NCBI GenBank assembly: GCA_021151525.1
Contig: JAGKXD010000085.1
Location: 1-17,605, forward strand
Length of the DNA: 17,605 nt
Reading direction: 5' to 3'
Source: Cellvibrionaceae bacterium
GTDB taxonomy: Bacteria > Pseudomonadota > Gammaproteobacteria > Pseudomonadales > Cellvibrionaceae
Every line of letters begins with the position of its first letter. The stretch's first letter is position 1. This document shows positions 1 to 7,145 of the stretch, in pieces. A model generated the notes under the pieces. That model did no database searches. It was not told the DNA's origin and was given only the letters and a program-made list of their open reading frames with translations. Made by a program: the position numbers and the translations under genes.

Positions 1-113
1 ACCCTAACCCTCCCCTTCACAAGGGGAGGGGACAAGAAATTACTTCGTATAGGCATCGCACTGGGAGTCAGCCCCTCCACCTTTTCAAGGGGGAGGTTGG
101 GAGGGGGTTGCGT
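1..113. repeat. REP-like pair of inverted GC-rich hairpins
   Basis: Two related hairpins stand head to head. The first has a perfect 10-bp stem, CCCTCCCCTT at 8-17 with its complement at 21-30, and a 3-nt loop. The second pairs 74-83 with 87-96 with one mismatch, and is followed by a G-rich stretch to about 109. Read on the minus strand, the second unit resembles the first (a CCCTCCC-type stretch leading into a CCTCCCC-TT stem), so this looks like two copies of one palindromic intergenic element in opposite orientation, as in REP/BIME structures. It lies directly after the NfeD gene stop and may also act in 3' end formation. The window edge may cut the element. Confidence 0.6.
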
Positions 114-114
114 T

Positions 115-573
115 TTAAACCACTTTCACCATCAAAATAGTCCCATCTACACTGGTTACTTCAGCACGGCTTTCTGCTTCGATGGGCTCACTGCTAGAGC
201 TATCCAAACGTGCCAACCATTCTGTGCCTGAATAGCTCACACGACCATCCGCTTGGGTAATGCGGGCGGTAACCAGCAACACTTTTCCTACCATATCGCT
301 GCTAGTTTCTGGTCCAACTTCTTTGTTCTGCAGTTTTTTCAGCGGCCCCCACAAGAGCGCGGCGCTCGATACTGATAAGCCTGCGAGCAGCACAATCGCA
401 ACGCTAAAGCTATGAACTAGCCCCAGCGAAATACAAATGGCCGTGAGCAAACTGCCCAATGCAACAAATAACAGCGGGCCGCTTATGCCGAGGAGTGCGA
501 TCTCTATCAGCAAACAAATTCCCGCCAGTGCGTAGAAGAAATAATCTTGATGCTGCGAAAAATAATCGATCAC
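115..573 (-). CDS. NfeD-like membrane protein
   Basis: This is a 152-residue short-form NfeD protein. Three hydrophobic segments (about residues 12-30, 33-52 and 56-76) are followed by a C-terminal domain (about 85-152) with the NfeD OB-fold pattern: a D-x-V-G-K start, a GRVSYSGTEW strand pair and a final VDGTILMVKVV. NfeD proteins work with SPFH/stomatin proteins in the membrane, as in the E. coli QmcA/YbbK pair, and are thought to influence membrane domains and quality control. The start is GTG at 573, supported by an AGGAG about 7 nt upstream; the ATG at 576-578 is out of frame. The gene begins 14 nt after the SPFH gene stop, so the two are almost certainly one operon. The short form lacks the N-terminal protease domain of long NfeD proteins. 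Confidence 0.88.
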   Translation of the reverse strand: MIDYFSQHQDYFFYALAGICLLIEIALLGISGPLLFVALGSLLTAICISLGLVHSFSVAIVLLAGLSVSSAALLWGPLKKLQNKEVGPETSSDMVGKVLLVTARITQADGRVSYSGTEWLARLDSSSSEPIEAESRAEVTSVDGTILMVKVV

Positions 574-587
574 GGCATGGCTCCTGA

Positions 588-1559
588 TTATTGATGATTA
601 ATTGTTGAGGACACTGCCATAGCTTGGGCAACGGTGCTGGCAATGTTGTCGCCAGTTTTTCCGTCGCTGAGGACGATAGTGCCTTCTTTAGCGATTGCGC
701 GGTGAGCTTCAATAGCGCTTTGAGCAATTTTGAAGTTTACCGCTACGCGACCATTGGGCGTTGCTGCGGCATCGCCCACAGTTTGTAAGGCCTCTGCATC
801 AGCGGCAGCGACTAATTTAATGGCTGCAGCGCGACCTTCGGCTTCTAATGTTTGTGATTCTTTACTTGCCATGGCCGCAAGCACTTGCTGTTCTTTGGCA
901 GCCTCTGCTTCCAAAACAATAGAGGCTTTGTGACCTTCTGCTTTGGCAATCGCCGCTGCTTTTTCACCTTCAGCCGTCAAAATGGCCGAACGTTTTTGAC
1001 GCTCGGCAGACATTTGTCTTTCCATGTCTTCTTTAATGGATGCCGGAATAGTGATTTCCAGTAACTCAAAACGTAACACGATAATGCCCCAAGGTTGAGT
1101 TGCTTCCAGCATGGCTTTTTGAATCTCGGCGTTGATTGCGGCGCGGTTTTGGAAGCACTCATCCAACTCCATGGTGCCAATGGCATTACGCATAGAAGTC
1201 ATTGCTAATTGTGTAGTAGCAAGTTTGTAATCAGTGATGTTGTTGGTGGCGGCTGCGGCATCAATCACCTTAATAAAAAGTACGCCGTCAATCATCAATG
1301 CCACGTTGTCTTTGGTGATGGCGGATTGATGTGGAACCACCAAGGTTTGCTCTTTTAAATTGCGGTCGGCGGCAATCGAATCAAAAAAAGGAACAATCCA
1401 GTTCAGACCAGAGCTCAGCGTTCTGGTGTATTTGCCCATGCGATAAATCACGTAACCGCGGTTTTGTGGAACGAAGTGAACGCCCTTCTTTAAGGTAAAT
1501 AGTAATACTGCTGCGATCCAGAAGGTGGGGTTGGATAAAAATGAGAAAAGCGAGTCCAT
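588..1559 (-). CDS. SPFH/Band 7 (stomatin/paraslipin-like) protein
   Basis: This 323-residue protein has an N-terminal hydrophobic anchor (about residues 8-24), then the Band 7 core. The core begins with VPQNRGYVIYRMGKYTRTL and continues through GLNWIVPFFD, a feature of paraslipins (SLP-2, QmcA). A long Ala/Glu/Lys-rich helical region (about 175-260: RQMSAERQKRSAILTAEGEK and repeats of AEGxxAA) should form the coiled coil that drives oligomerisation into membrane cages. The frame stays open to 1655, but ATG at 1559 is chosen because AAGGA precedes it at good spacing and Band 7 proteins of this class start just before the anchor. The NfeD gene follows at once, the usual partner arrangement. 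The role is membrane microdomain organisation or quality control; the precise substrate is unknown. Confidence 0.9.
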   Translation of the reverse strand: MDSLFSFLSNPTFWIAAVLLFTLKKGVHFVPQNRGYVIYRMGKYTRTLSSGLNWIVPFFDSIAADRNLKEQTLVVPHQSAITKDNVALMIDGVLFIKVIDAAAATNNITDYKLATTQLAMTSMRNAIGTMELDECFQNRAAINAEIQKAMLEATQPWGIIVLRFELLEITIPASIKEDMERQMSAERQKRSAILTAEGEKAAAIAKAEGHKASIVLEAEAAKEQQVLAAMASKESQTLEAEGRAAAIKLVAAADAEALQTVGDAAATPNGRVAVNFKIAQSAIEAHRAIAKEGTIVLSDGKTGDNIASTVAQAMAVSSTINHQ

Positions 1560-1790
1560 AGTTGCATCCTTTATCAATTCTGATGAGCAAAAGCGATTCA
1601 AGCCACAATCGCGGTGGCATGAGAATATAAGTATTCTGCTGATTTTAGCAAGCAAAGCGGACGGTAATTGCGTGATGGATTTACCGCAATTGAACTAAGG
1701 CTCTGCGCCAGTTTTAAACCGTTTGATTAGGTGAAGGGAGTGCGAAGAAAGGAGTTGCGTATATATTAAAAAACAGAAATCTAAAGGCAG

Positions 1791-1825
1791 TATGAATCGG
1801 CAACTGTTGCAGCTGCCTATTCATA
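1791..1825 (-). terminator. Long imperfect hairpin after the Lys-rich protein gene
   Basis: TATGAAT at 1791-1797 pairs with ATTCATA at 1819-1825, and GGCAACTG at 1799-1806 pairs with CAGCTGCC at 1810-1817. One single-base internal loop separates the two stems, and the loop is only 3 nt. In minus-strand RNA the one mismatch becomes a G-U pair. It lies 14 bp past the stop of the minus-strand gene ending at 1839, so a terminator is likely, but no T-run follows immediately (a T-rich stretch comes about 15 nt later). It could instead be a regulatory structure upstream of the SPFH gene. Confidence 0.45.
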
Positions 1826-1838
1826 AACTTGTTAGCCA

Positions 1839-2126
1839 TTAAGCAGCATTGTTGTGCTTAATTTTATTTGATTTTTTTTTGTTGGATTTTGCGTTAGCGG
1901 CGTGCTGGCTTGTAGATGATGCCTTTTTGGTCGCCGCTGTTTTTTTAGCCGAAGTATGTTTTGCGTTGCTGCCTTTGGTATTGGCGGCTTGTTTTGTTAC
2001 ATGTTGGGTGCTGGTGTGATGTGCTTGCTTTTTCTTGGTTTTTTGCTGAGTTTCAGCAAATGCCAATGACGAAAAAGCCAAGCTAAGAGTCACTATACCT
2101 GCAAGGAAAAGGTTGGTTTTTTTCAT
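1839..2126 (-). CDS. Small exported Lys/His-rich basic protein (Asr-like composition)
   Basis: This 95-residue product has a clear Sec signal peptide (MKKTNLFLAG through about LAFA, residues 1-24). The mature part is low-complexity: about 17 Lys, 6 His, many Ala/Thr/Ser/Asn/Gln, no Arg or Asp, and only one acidic residue (E25). There is no catalytic motif and no fold I can name. The composition recalls the periplasmic acid-shock protein Asr of enterobacteria, in which a Lys/His-rich mature region is thought to buffer protons, but this is likeness of composition and not demonstrated homology. The frame extends to 2216; ATG at 2126 is preferred because it gives the signal peptide. The ribosome site (CGAG upstream) is weak. 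It appears to be a single-gene unit, with a strong hairpin beyond its stop. Confidence 0.7.
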   Translation of the reverse strand: MKKTNLFLAGIVTLSLAFSSLAFAETQQKTKKKQAHHTSTQHVTKQAANTKGSNAKHTSAKKTAATKKASSTSQHAANAKSNKKKSNKIKHNNAA

Positions 2127-2254
2127 GATAAAAATCTCGATGTGCTTAGCGGCAGTAATACATATGGACGTAAATTTCAGTGCGCTGACTCTACCTGAAG
2201 GCGAGCAGTCATTCAATAATTCCTTGGGTTATGTGAGGCTAATGTGAGGTATAT

Positions 2255-3223
2255 CTAAAGCGCAAGTACTAATTTGTCGCCTTTGGCGCGCGATACACAC
2301 AAACAAATATAACCTTGGGCTTTTTGCTCTTCACTCAACACGTGGTCGCGATGTTCAGCCTCTCCTTGCAGAATTTTTACCGCGCAAGTACCGCAGTCAC
2401 CTACACAACAATCGAAGTTGGTATCGATTCCTGCATCGCGGACAGCATTCAGCAATGATTGATCTGGATCTACCTTGATAAACTTATTGGCGTAAGCCAG
2501 CTCTAGAACAAGCGCAGTGTTTTTGTTTGACACTTCGGTGGTGAAGAGTTCAATTTGAATACGGTCTTTAGCTATGCCCAACATGCGTGCACTGGTTTCA
2601 ATATCAGCGAGCATTTTTTGTGGGCCGCAGGCGTAAAAAAGTGCGTTGCTTGGCGCATCCGCAAGCAGGTGCATAATATCCAAACGTTGCTCTTGATCGG
2701 CGGCGTAATAGGTTATATTGCGAGGAAATAAAAGCTCCAATTCTTCAATAAAAGCCATACTGCTTTTGCTGCGGCCCGCGTAATGAATATTAAATCTACG
2801 GCCGCGCGCAGCCAGTGTATGTGCAATCGCCATTATGGGGGTGATGCCAATTCCGCCGGCAATTAATACCGCTGGGCTAGCGTCTGCATGCAGTTGAAAG
2901 TTATTGGTGGGTGGCTCGCATTCCAGTTGAGTACCCACTTGAAAATTATCAAAAATAAACTGCGAGCCGCCACCACCTTTTTCTTCAAGCAGAACTGCAA
3001 TTTCATAAAAATCGCGTTGTGTTGGGTTGCTGCAAATAGAATAGTTGCGGACATCTTGCTTGCCATCAGCTAATAGCACCGGAATGGCAATGTGGGAACC
3101 CGCACTTACCAAAGGTAAATTTGTTCCAGGTGTTTGTGGCTTCAACTCATAAGCGCGAATGCGCGGTGTTAATTGGCGCACTCGGCTGATGTGTAGCAAC
3201 AATGTTTCTGTGTTGGGTTTCAT
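2255..3223 (-). CDS. Flavin reductase with C-terminal 2Fe-2S ferredoxin domain (PDR/VanB type)
   Basis: This 322-residue cytoplasmic oxidoreductase has the phthalate dioxygenase reductase order: flavin domain (residues 1-105, with RNYS at 59-62 and the GGGGS loop near 83-87), NAD(P)H domain (GGIGITP at 123-129, CGP at 199-201), then a plant-type 2Fe-2S ferredoxin (residues 235-322). The cluster ligands are likely C272, C277, C280 and C309, the last in CVSRA. Such proteins pass electrons from NAD(P)H through flavin to the iron-sulphur cluster and on to a partner, usually a Rieske oxygenase. No oxygenase is nearby. Instead the start codon overlaps the stop of the FHA gene by 4 nt (ATGA), implying translational coupling and a shared role. 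Partner and substrate are unknown. Confidence 0.88.
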   Translation of the reverse strand: MKPNTETLLLHISRVRQLTPRIRAYELKPQTPGTNLPLVSAGSHIAIPVLLADGKQDVRNYSICSNPTQRDFYEIAVLLEEKGGGGSQFIFDNFQVGTQLECEPPTNNFQLHADASPAVLIAGGIGITPIMAIAHTLAARGRRFNIHYAGRSKSSMAFIEELELLFPRNITYYAADQEQRLDIMHLLADAPSNALFYACGPQKMLADIETSARMLGIAKDRIQIELFTTEVSNKNTALVLELAYANKFIKVDPDQSLLNAVRDAGIDTNFDCCVGDCGTCAVKILQGEAEHRDHVLSEEQKAQGYICLCVSRAKGDKLVLAL

Positions 3224-4200
3224 TTTGTTGTTGCTTTTTTATCTGCTTTTTCTTTTAAGGACTTTTCGCGCTCATTATCAATTTCTTTTTTGAGATCCTG
3301 AACAGATTGTTCGAATTCGCCAAGGCTGTGGTTACGGCTAATGCGCATTGCGGGTGGCAACATTTCACTCATATAAAGTTCATCAGCGTATTTGTTGGTG
3401 GTTTGATAATTGTGGACTAGTTTTAAACCGGAAATTGTTACCGCAGCGCCAATACATAGCCATTTTAAAAGTTTTCTGCTGCGTGTGTTGATAAGGCGCA
3501 AATGATAATAAATCGTGAAGGTTGCAATGGCTATGGCGTAATGGCCTTTGTAGAGCAGTGGCGTTTCCCATGAAAAAGAAAAGCCGAGAATAGTGTAAAC
3601 ATATTCGGTGATTTGCATGGCTAACAAGCCACAACTTAACGTAAATGCGTGGCGACTAAAATTAGCGGCACCACCAAATACACGGTTCGCTAAAGCCCAC
3701 ATGCCTGCCCAAGCCGCTGCAGATAGTAACCAGGGAATAATTCCCATAATGTAATCAGTTGCTTTATTTTCATTGATATCGTTAATCCATGAGTCGGATA
3801 GTGATAGCAAACAGACGATAATAACTGAACAAGCTAGTAGTGGCCAACCTTGCCAGTGGTGATGAGTAGAGTCGTCAACTTCAGCACTCACAATGTAATG
3901 GCTATCGCGCACGCGTACTTGGGTATGACCTAAGTGCGCAACTGTGTCGCCATTTAATGTTACCCGCGTATGCTTTTTGCCTTTAATTTTTATGCCATTC
4001 TGGCTGCCGAGATCGCGCAACACAATTTTGCCGCTTTCATCCAGTTCTATAATTGCATGTTCTGCGGCGGTGTGTTGGTCATCTAAAATAATATCGTTGC
4101 TATAGCTACGGCCTAAGCGCACGGGCAGTTCAGTAAATTTGTGGCGGACTTGTACATCACCGCTGTGATTGAGGATTTCAACAAAATAAAAGAAGCTCAT
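3220..4200 (-). CDS. FHA-domain protein with five predicted membrane helices
   Basis: The 326-residue protein starts with an FHA phosphopeptide-binding domain (about residues 5-105): GRSYSND at 30-36, H48, and DLGSQNG at 63-69. The usual Ser three residues before the His is Ala (A45) here. Five hydrophobic segments follow (about 118-135, 150-172, 184-206, 220-237, 246-263). The basic loops after segments 2 and 4 suggest the FHA domain is cytoplasmic and the charged, probably coiled-coil C-terminal tail (265-326) is periplasmic. FHA domains read phosphothreonine made by Ser/Thr kinases; no kinase is visible in this window. The start overlaps the protease stop by 1 nt (TAATG), and its own stop overlaps the reductase start, so it is the middle gene of a tightly coupled operon. 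I do not recognise the membrane domain. Confidence 0.82.
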   Translation of the reverse strand: MSFFYFVEILNHSGDVQVRHKFTELPVRLGRSYSNDIILDDQHTAAEHAIIELDESGKIVLRDLGSQNGIKIKGKKHTRVTLNGDTVAHLGHTQVRVRDSHYIVSAEVDDSTHHHWQGWPLLACSVIIVCLLSLSDSWINDINENKATDYIMGIIPWLLSAAAWAGMWALANRVFGGAANFSRHAFTLSCGLLAMQITEYVYTILGFSFSWETPLLYKGHYAIAIATFTIYYHLRLINTRSRKLLKWLCIGAAVTISGLKLVHNYQTTNKYADELYMSEMLPPAMRISRNHSLGEFEQSVQDLKKEIDNEREKSLKEKADKKATTK

Positions 4201-5597
4201 TATTTTGCCTCCTTTTTGTTTGCTGAAGTCTTTGCATTTTCTTTGCGTAAGCCCGCTAAAAATTGCGCGGTAAATCTTTGTCCGTTTTCGAAAGACACTC
4301 CATCAATATCCAAGCGACTTTGTAAATTCATGAGCGGTTCGTCAGTGCTTGATGTGAACAAGGTGAAGTTATAGAGCCCCGCAAACTTTTTGTAAGCTTC
4401 TACACACAAAACTGCGCGGCTACTAAAAGCATCCTGTGCAATAAACTCTTCTTTGCAGCGCGATGTGGTGAGATCTTCGTCTTTAGTATTGTTATTTACG
4501 CGATTGTTAAAGAATTTGCCGGCTAAGTTAGTAAAACGTAAAGCGTTTAATTGATCCGTTTGTACAAATTTGTGGTTGATAGAAATTTGTCCGGTTTGTA
4601 AATCGTTAGAAACAAAAATTTCAGATTCCATGCGGCAATTGATTTGATCGGTCTTGTAGGTTTTTTCGCGCTTTGAATCAGAATTTCCCCAGCAGCGCAC
4701 TTGTTCCGATTCGCGCACAGGTACTGAATAAGGGCCGAGGGTTTTAGTGGTGAGCGGAGTTGCAAGCAGTGTGTTCATCATAATTGTTTGATGGGCAAGC
4801 AATTGTTCGCCAATCAGCGGTTTAAAATCGGTGGGCGGTTTGCTTGTCTCTGTAATGCTGGCAATGAGTTTTTGCGCGAAGCTTGCCGGTACTAAAAAGC
4901 TAACCAATTCTCCATCGCGACGGTGCGCCACGTTAACGCCAGCGACTTGTCCGTTGGCTCTAACATTTGGGCCGCCGCTCATGCCGGGGTTAACCGGGCC
5001 GGTAAACATAATTTGGTCGCTAAAGCCGCGGTGACTTAAGCCGTTGTAAGTGCCTTCAGAAATAAAAAAGCCCAAATCCAATGGATTGCCCAGCGAATAT
5101 AAATGTTCGCCTTGATTGAGCGGCGCCGGCGTTTCAATTAAGTTAAAGAAGCCTGTGCCTTGACGGTTCACGCGCACGACAGCCAGATCATGCTGCACAT
5201 CTACCGCGAGTAGTTCTATATCGCCACTTTTGCCTTTGGTATCTTTAAATTCACCTAAATAGGTGTCTGGCTCTAGCGCAATTTGGGAGACTACGTGAAA
5301 GTTGGTGATGGCCAAATTGCTGGTGCCAATTAAAAAGCCAGAGCCCACGGCCGATTGGCTGTGTCCATTTTTAAGTAGCACGCGTATTTGCAGTAAGTCA
5401 TGTTGCGCGGCAGCGTAGAGTTCTTGAGCGGTGGATGATGGCGGTGTGGTTTCGGCTTCTGCTTGCTGCTCCTTATCTGCAGCAGGCGCCTTTTCCGCAC
5501 TGGAGGCTTTGTCGTTCGGCATGGTGGATGAGCTGGAAGCAGCAAAAACCGGTAAGGATAGGCAGGCAAGCAAGAGCGGGAGTCGCAAAAAAATCAT
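4200..5597 (-). CDS. Exported trypsin-like (S1/HtrA-type) serine protease with Cys-containing C-terminal domain
   Basis: This 465-residue protein has an N-terminal signal sequence (about residues 1-19, cleavage near VFA-A; a lipoprotein reading at LLAC, residue 12, is less likely). A Ser/Ala/Glu linker (20-58) leads to a chymotrypsin-fold protease with the full triad: H101 in TNFHVV, D137 in DVQHDLAV, S207 in NPGMSGGP. DegP/HtrA proteins usually read NPGNSGGP. No PDZ domain follows; instead residues 255-465 form a domain I do not recognise, with four Cys (302, 321, 381, 398) that could make two disulfides, and a Lys-rich tail. It should act in the periplasm or cell envelope. ATG at 5597 has AGGGA 6 nt upstream. 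It is the first gene of a three-gene operon, overlapping the FHA gene by 1 nt. Confidence 0.87.
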   Translation of the reverse strand: MIFLRLPLLLACLSLPVFAASSSSTMPNDKASSAEKAPAADKEQQAEAETTPPSSTAQELYAAAQHDLLQIRVLLKNGHSQSAVGSGFLIGTSNLAITNFHVVSQIALEPDTYLGEFKDTKGKSGDIELLAVDVQHDLAVVRVNRQGTGFFNLIETPAPLNQGEHLYSLGNPLDLGFFISEGTYNGLSHRGFSDQIMFTGPVNPGMSGGPNVRANGQVAGVNVAHRRDGELVSFLVPASFAQKLIASITETSKPPTDFKPLIGEQLLAHQTIMMNTLLATPLTTKTLGPYSVPVRESEQVRCWGNSDSKREKTYKTDQINCRMESEIFVSNDLQTGQISINHKFVQTDQLNALRFTNLAGKFFNNRVNNNTKDEDLTTSRCKEEFIAQDAFSSRAVLCVEAYKKFAGLYNFTLFTSSTDEPLMNLQSRLDIDGVSFENGQRFTAQFLAGLRKENAKTSANKKEAK

Positions 5598-5698
5598 AGG
5601 GTTCCCTGAGTGATGGTAACACTGGCAAATAAGTAAAACGGGGCTCAGTATGCCCAGAGTGCTCGGGCTTGGCCACCTTATTTAATACTAGTCGTCAC

Positions 5699-5788
5699 AG
5701 GTGTGTCTTTCACAGTCGTGCCTTTGAAAATGGGCTAGACGCATAAAAATACATTGCCCTTGAATCCAAAATTGCACAAGGTGTGTCT
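5699..5788. promoter_or_regulatory. Direct repeat in the divergent intergenic region
   Basis: AGGTGTGTCT occurs at 5699-5708 and again at 5779-5788, exactly 80 bp apart and each preceded by CACA or CACAA. Both lie in the 256-bp gap between the divergent protease operon and the sigma-factor operon, so they may be binding sites for a shared regulator. The 80-bp distance is close to an integral number of helical turns. I see no convincing standard -35/-10 pair to anchor this. Confidence 0.3.
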
Positions 5789-5801
5789 ATATCAATAGTC
5801 A

Positions 5802-5813
5802 CTGTTGCAACAG
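5802..5813. promoter_or_regulatory. Perfect 12-bp palindrome upstream of the DUF6249-like gene
   Basis: CTGTTGCAACAG is its own reverse complement and ends 40 bp before the start codon at 5854. This is a plausible place for an operator controlling the sigma-factor operon, or for overlap with its promoter. A palindrome of this size can occur by chance, and I do not recognise it as the site of a named regulator. Confidence 0.3.
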
Positions 5814-5853
5814 ATCCTGGAATTAAACACTTTATACCTGACGAGTAATCACT

Positions 5854-6597
5854 ATGAGAATCATCCCATTAGCTCATCAAGCAATACGCAATTTTGTGCT
5901 GATAGGCCTGTTGTTGACGCCTTTTTCGCTGAGCTATGCCGGGGAATTGGTGGGTAAGCCCGTTGCACCAAGCGCTCACTCCTCGGCCAATGCATCGGCG
6001 CCAGCGCCAGTCAATGCGCCTGATGCGCCTGCCTTAGCCGAGGCGCCAGACGCGCCGGAAATGGCTTCCCCACACGACGATATCCATCAGGCGATGGAGG
6101 ATCTACGTGAAAACTTTCACCATGAACATGGTTTTGACGAGTTTGATATGAGTCCAGAAGTGTTAATTCCTATAGTGGCCATATCGCTTTTGTTTGGCGG
6201 CCCAATTCTCTTGGTCATCATATTGGCGTTTCTGCACTACCGGGCTAAAGCGCGTCGCCAGCAAAATATCAACGCCAATATCGACAAATTGCTTGCAGCT
6301 GGCAGGGATATACCCGTGGAGCTGCTGCTAGGAGAGGAGGCCACAACCGTGAAGCGTAACTCTGGTGGCGAGTTAAGGGTTTATCACGACGATCAAATTA
6401 ACATGCAAAAAGGCGTTCGCAATATCGGCTTGGGAACGGGCTGGCTCATTTTCCTCACTATTATGTTCGGCATTAAGATTGGCGCTTTTGGCTTCATTTT
6501 CATTGGCTTGGGAATATCGCAAGTCGTTATCTGGAAACTTTCGGGAACAAGCGTAGGTACTAGTCCAAATGCTCAAATTGACCGGGTTCAGGAATAA
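5854..6597 (+). CDS. DUF6249-like membrane protein with His/acidic exported region
   Basis: The 247-residue product has a signal peptide or first helix (about residues 11-29), then a Pro/Ala-rich linker with repeated APDAP (about 40-70). A cluster rich in His and acidic residues follows (H74, H78, H89, H90, H92 with several Asp/Glu), then a helix (102-128), a cytoplasmic basic stretch (KARRQQ..., including GRDIPVELL near 150-158), and two further helices (about 189-208 and 209-228). The second half matches my memory of DUF6249 proteins, whose function is unknown. The sigma factor starts 5 nt after its stop, so it is co-transcribed and may belong to the sensing side of that system. The ribosome site (GACGAG) is weak. 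The His cluster could bind metal; this is inference. Confidence 0.75.
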   Translation: MRIIPLAHQAIRNFVLIGLLLTPFSLSYAGELVGKPVAPSAHSSANASAPAPVNAPDAPALAEAPDAPEMASPHDDIHQAMEDLRENFHHEHGFDEFDMSPEVLIPIVAISLLFGGPILLVIILAFLHYRAKARRQQNINANIDKLLAAGRDIPVELLLGEEATTVKRNSGGELRVYHDDQINMQKGVRNIGLGTGWLIFLTIMFGIKIGAFGFIFIGLGISQVVIWKLSGTSVGTSPNAQIDRVQE

Positions 6598-6602
6598 GCG
6601 AG

Positions 6603-7145
6603 ATGTCAGTTCCCGATCAGGAATTGATTGCGCGGGTAGTTGCTAAGAAAGACCAGCATGCATTCTCGCAGTTGGTTTTACGCTACCAATCGCAATTGCG
6701 GCTCTGGGCGCGTCGTCTGTGTGATGGCGATGCCCACTTGGCCGATGACCTAGCGCAGGAGACCTTTATTAAGGCTTACGCTGCTCTGGGTGCATTTCGT
6801 GCGGAAGCAAAGTTTTCGACTTGGTTGTATCGCATTGCCTTTAATATCGCTGCCAACCGTTGGCGTGGAAAGAAAATTCAGTGGTGTGAATTGGATGACA
6901 ACGCCGACATAGAAGCCGAGCAGTGCGAGTTGAAACAGTTTGATGCCAAGCGCGATGTGGAAGCCGCCATGCAACAGCTGTCGCCGGCGCAACAGCTGGC
7001 AATCAGGCTATGCTTTGAAGATGGGTTCTCCCATGATGAGGCGGCTACTATTATGGGAATTCCCTTGGGTACGTTAAAAACACATGTCGCTCGCGGTAAG
7101 CAAAAATTGCAAACTCTTTTGTCATCTTGGAGTCAAGTAGCATGA
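6603..7145 (+). CDS. ECF-type sigma-70 family RNA polymerase sigma factor
   Basis: At 180 residues it has the two-domain ECF architecture. Region 2 (about 22-90) reads from LVLRYQSQLRLWARRLC through DDLAQETFIKAYAAL and FSTWLYRIAFNIAANRWR, which bind core polymerase and the -10 element. Region 4 (about 118-175) includes LSPAQQLAIRLCFEDGFSHD and a helix-turn-helix, EAATIMGIPLGTLKTHVARG, for -35 recognition. No extra C-terminal domain is present. The start at 6603 uses an AGGA that overlaps the end of the previous gene. The next gene overlaps by 4 nt (ATGA), the usual arrangement for a sigma factor and its membrane regulator. Like many ECF factors it may control its own operon, but I could not identify its promoter. 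Confidence 0.93.
   Translation: MSVPDQELIARVVAKKDQHAFSQLVLRYQSQLRLWARRLCDGDAHLADDLAQETFIKAYAALGAFRAEAKFSTWLYRIAFNIAANRWRGKKIQWCELDDNADIEAEQCELKQFDAKRDVEAAMQQLSPAQQLAIRLCFEDGFSHDEAATIMGIPLGTLKTHVARGKQKLQTLLSSWSQVA

Noticed and set aside
410..727. A 105-codon minus-strand frame spanning the nfeD/SPFH junction.
   Set aside because: It overlaps two clearly real genes in another frame and its product looks random.
1560..1655. N-terminal extension of the SPFH protein.
   Set aside because: The extension has no family likeness, and the ATG at 1559 has a good ribosome site just before the membrane anchor.
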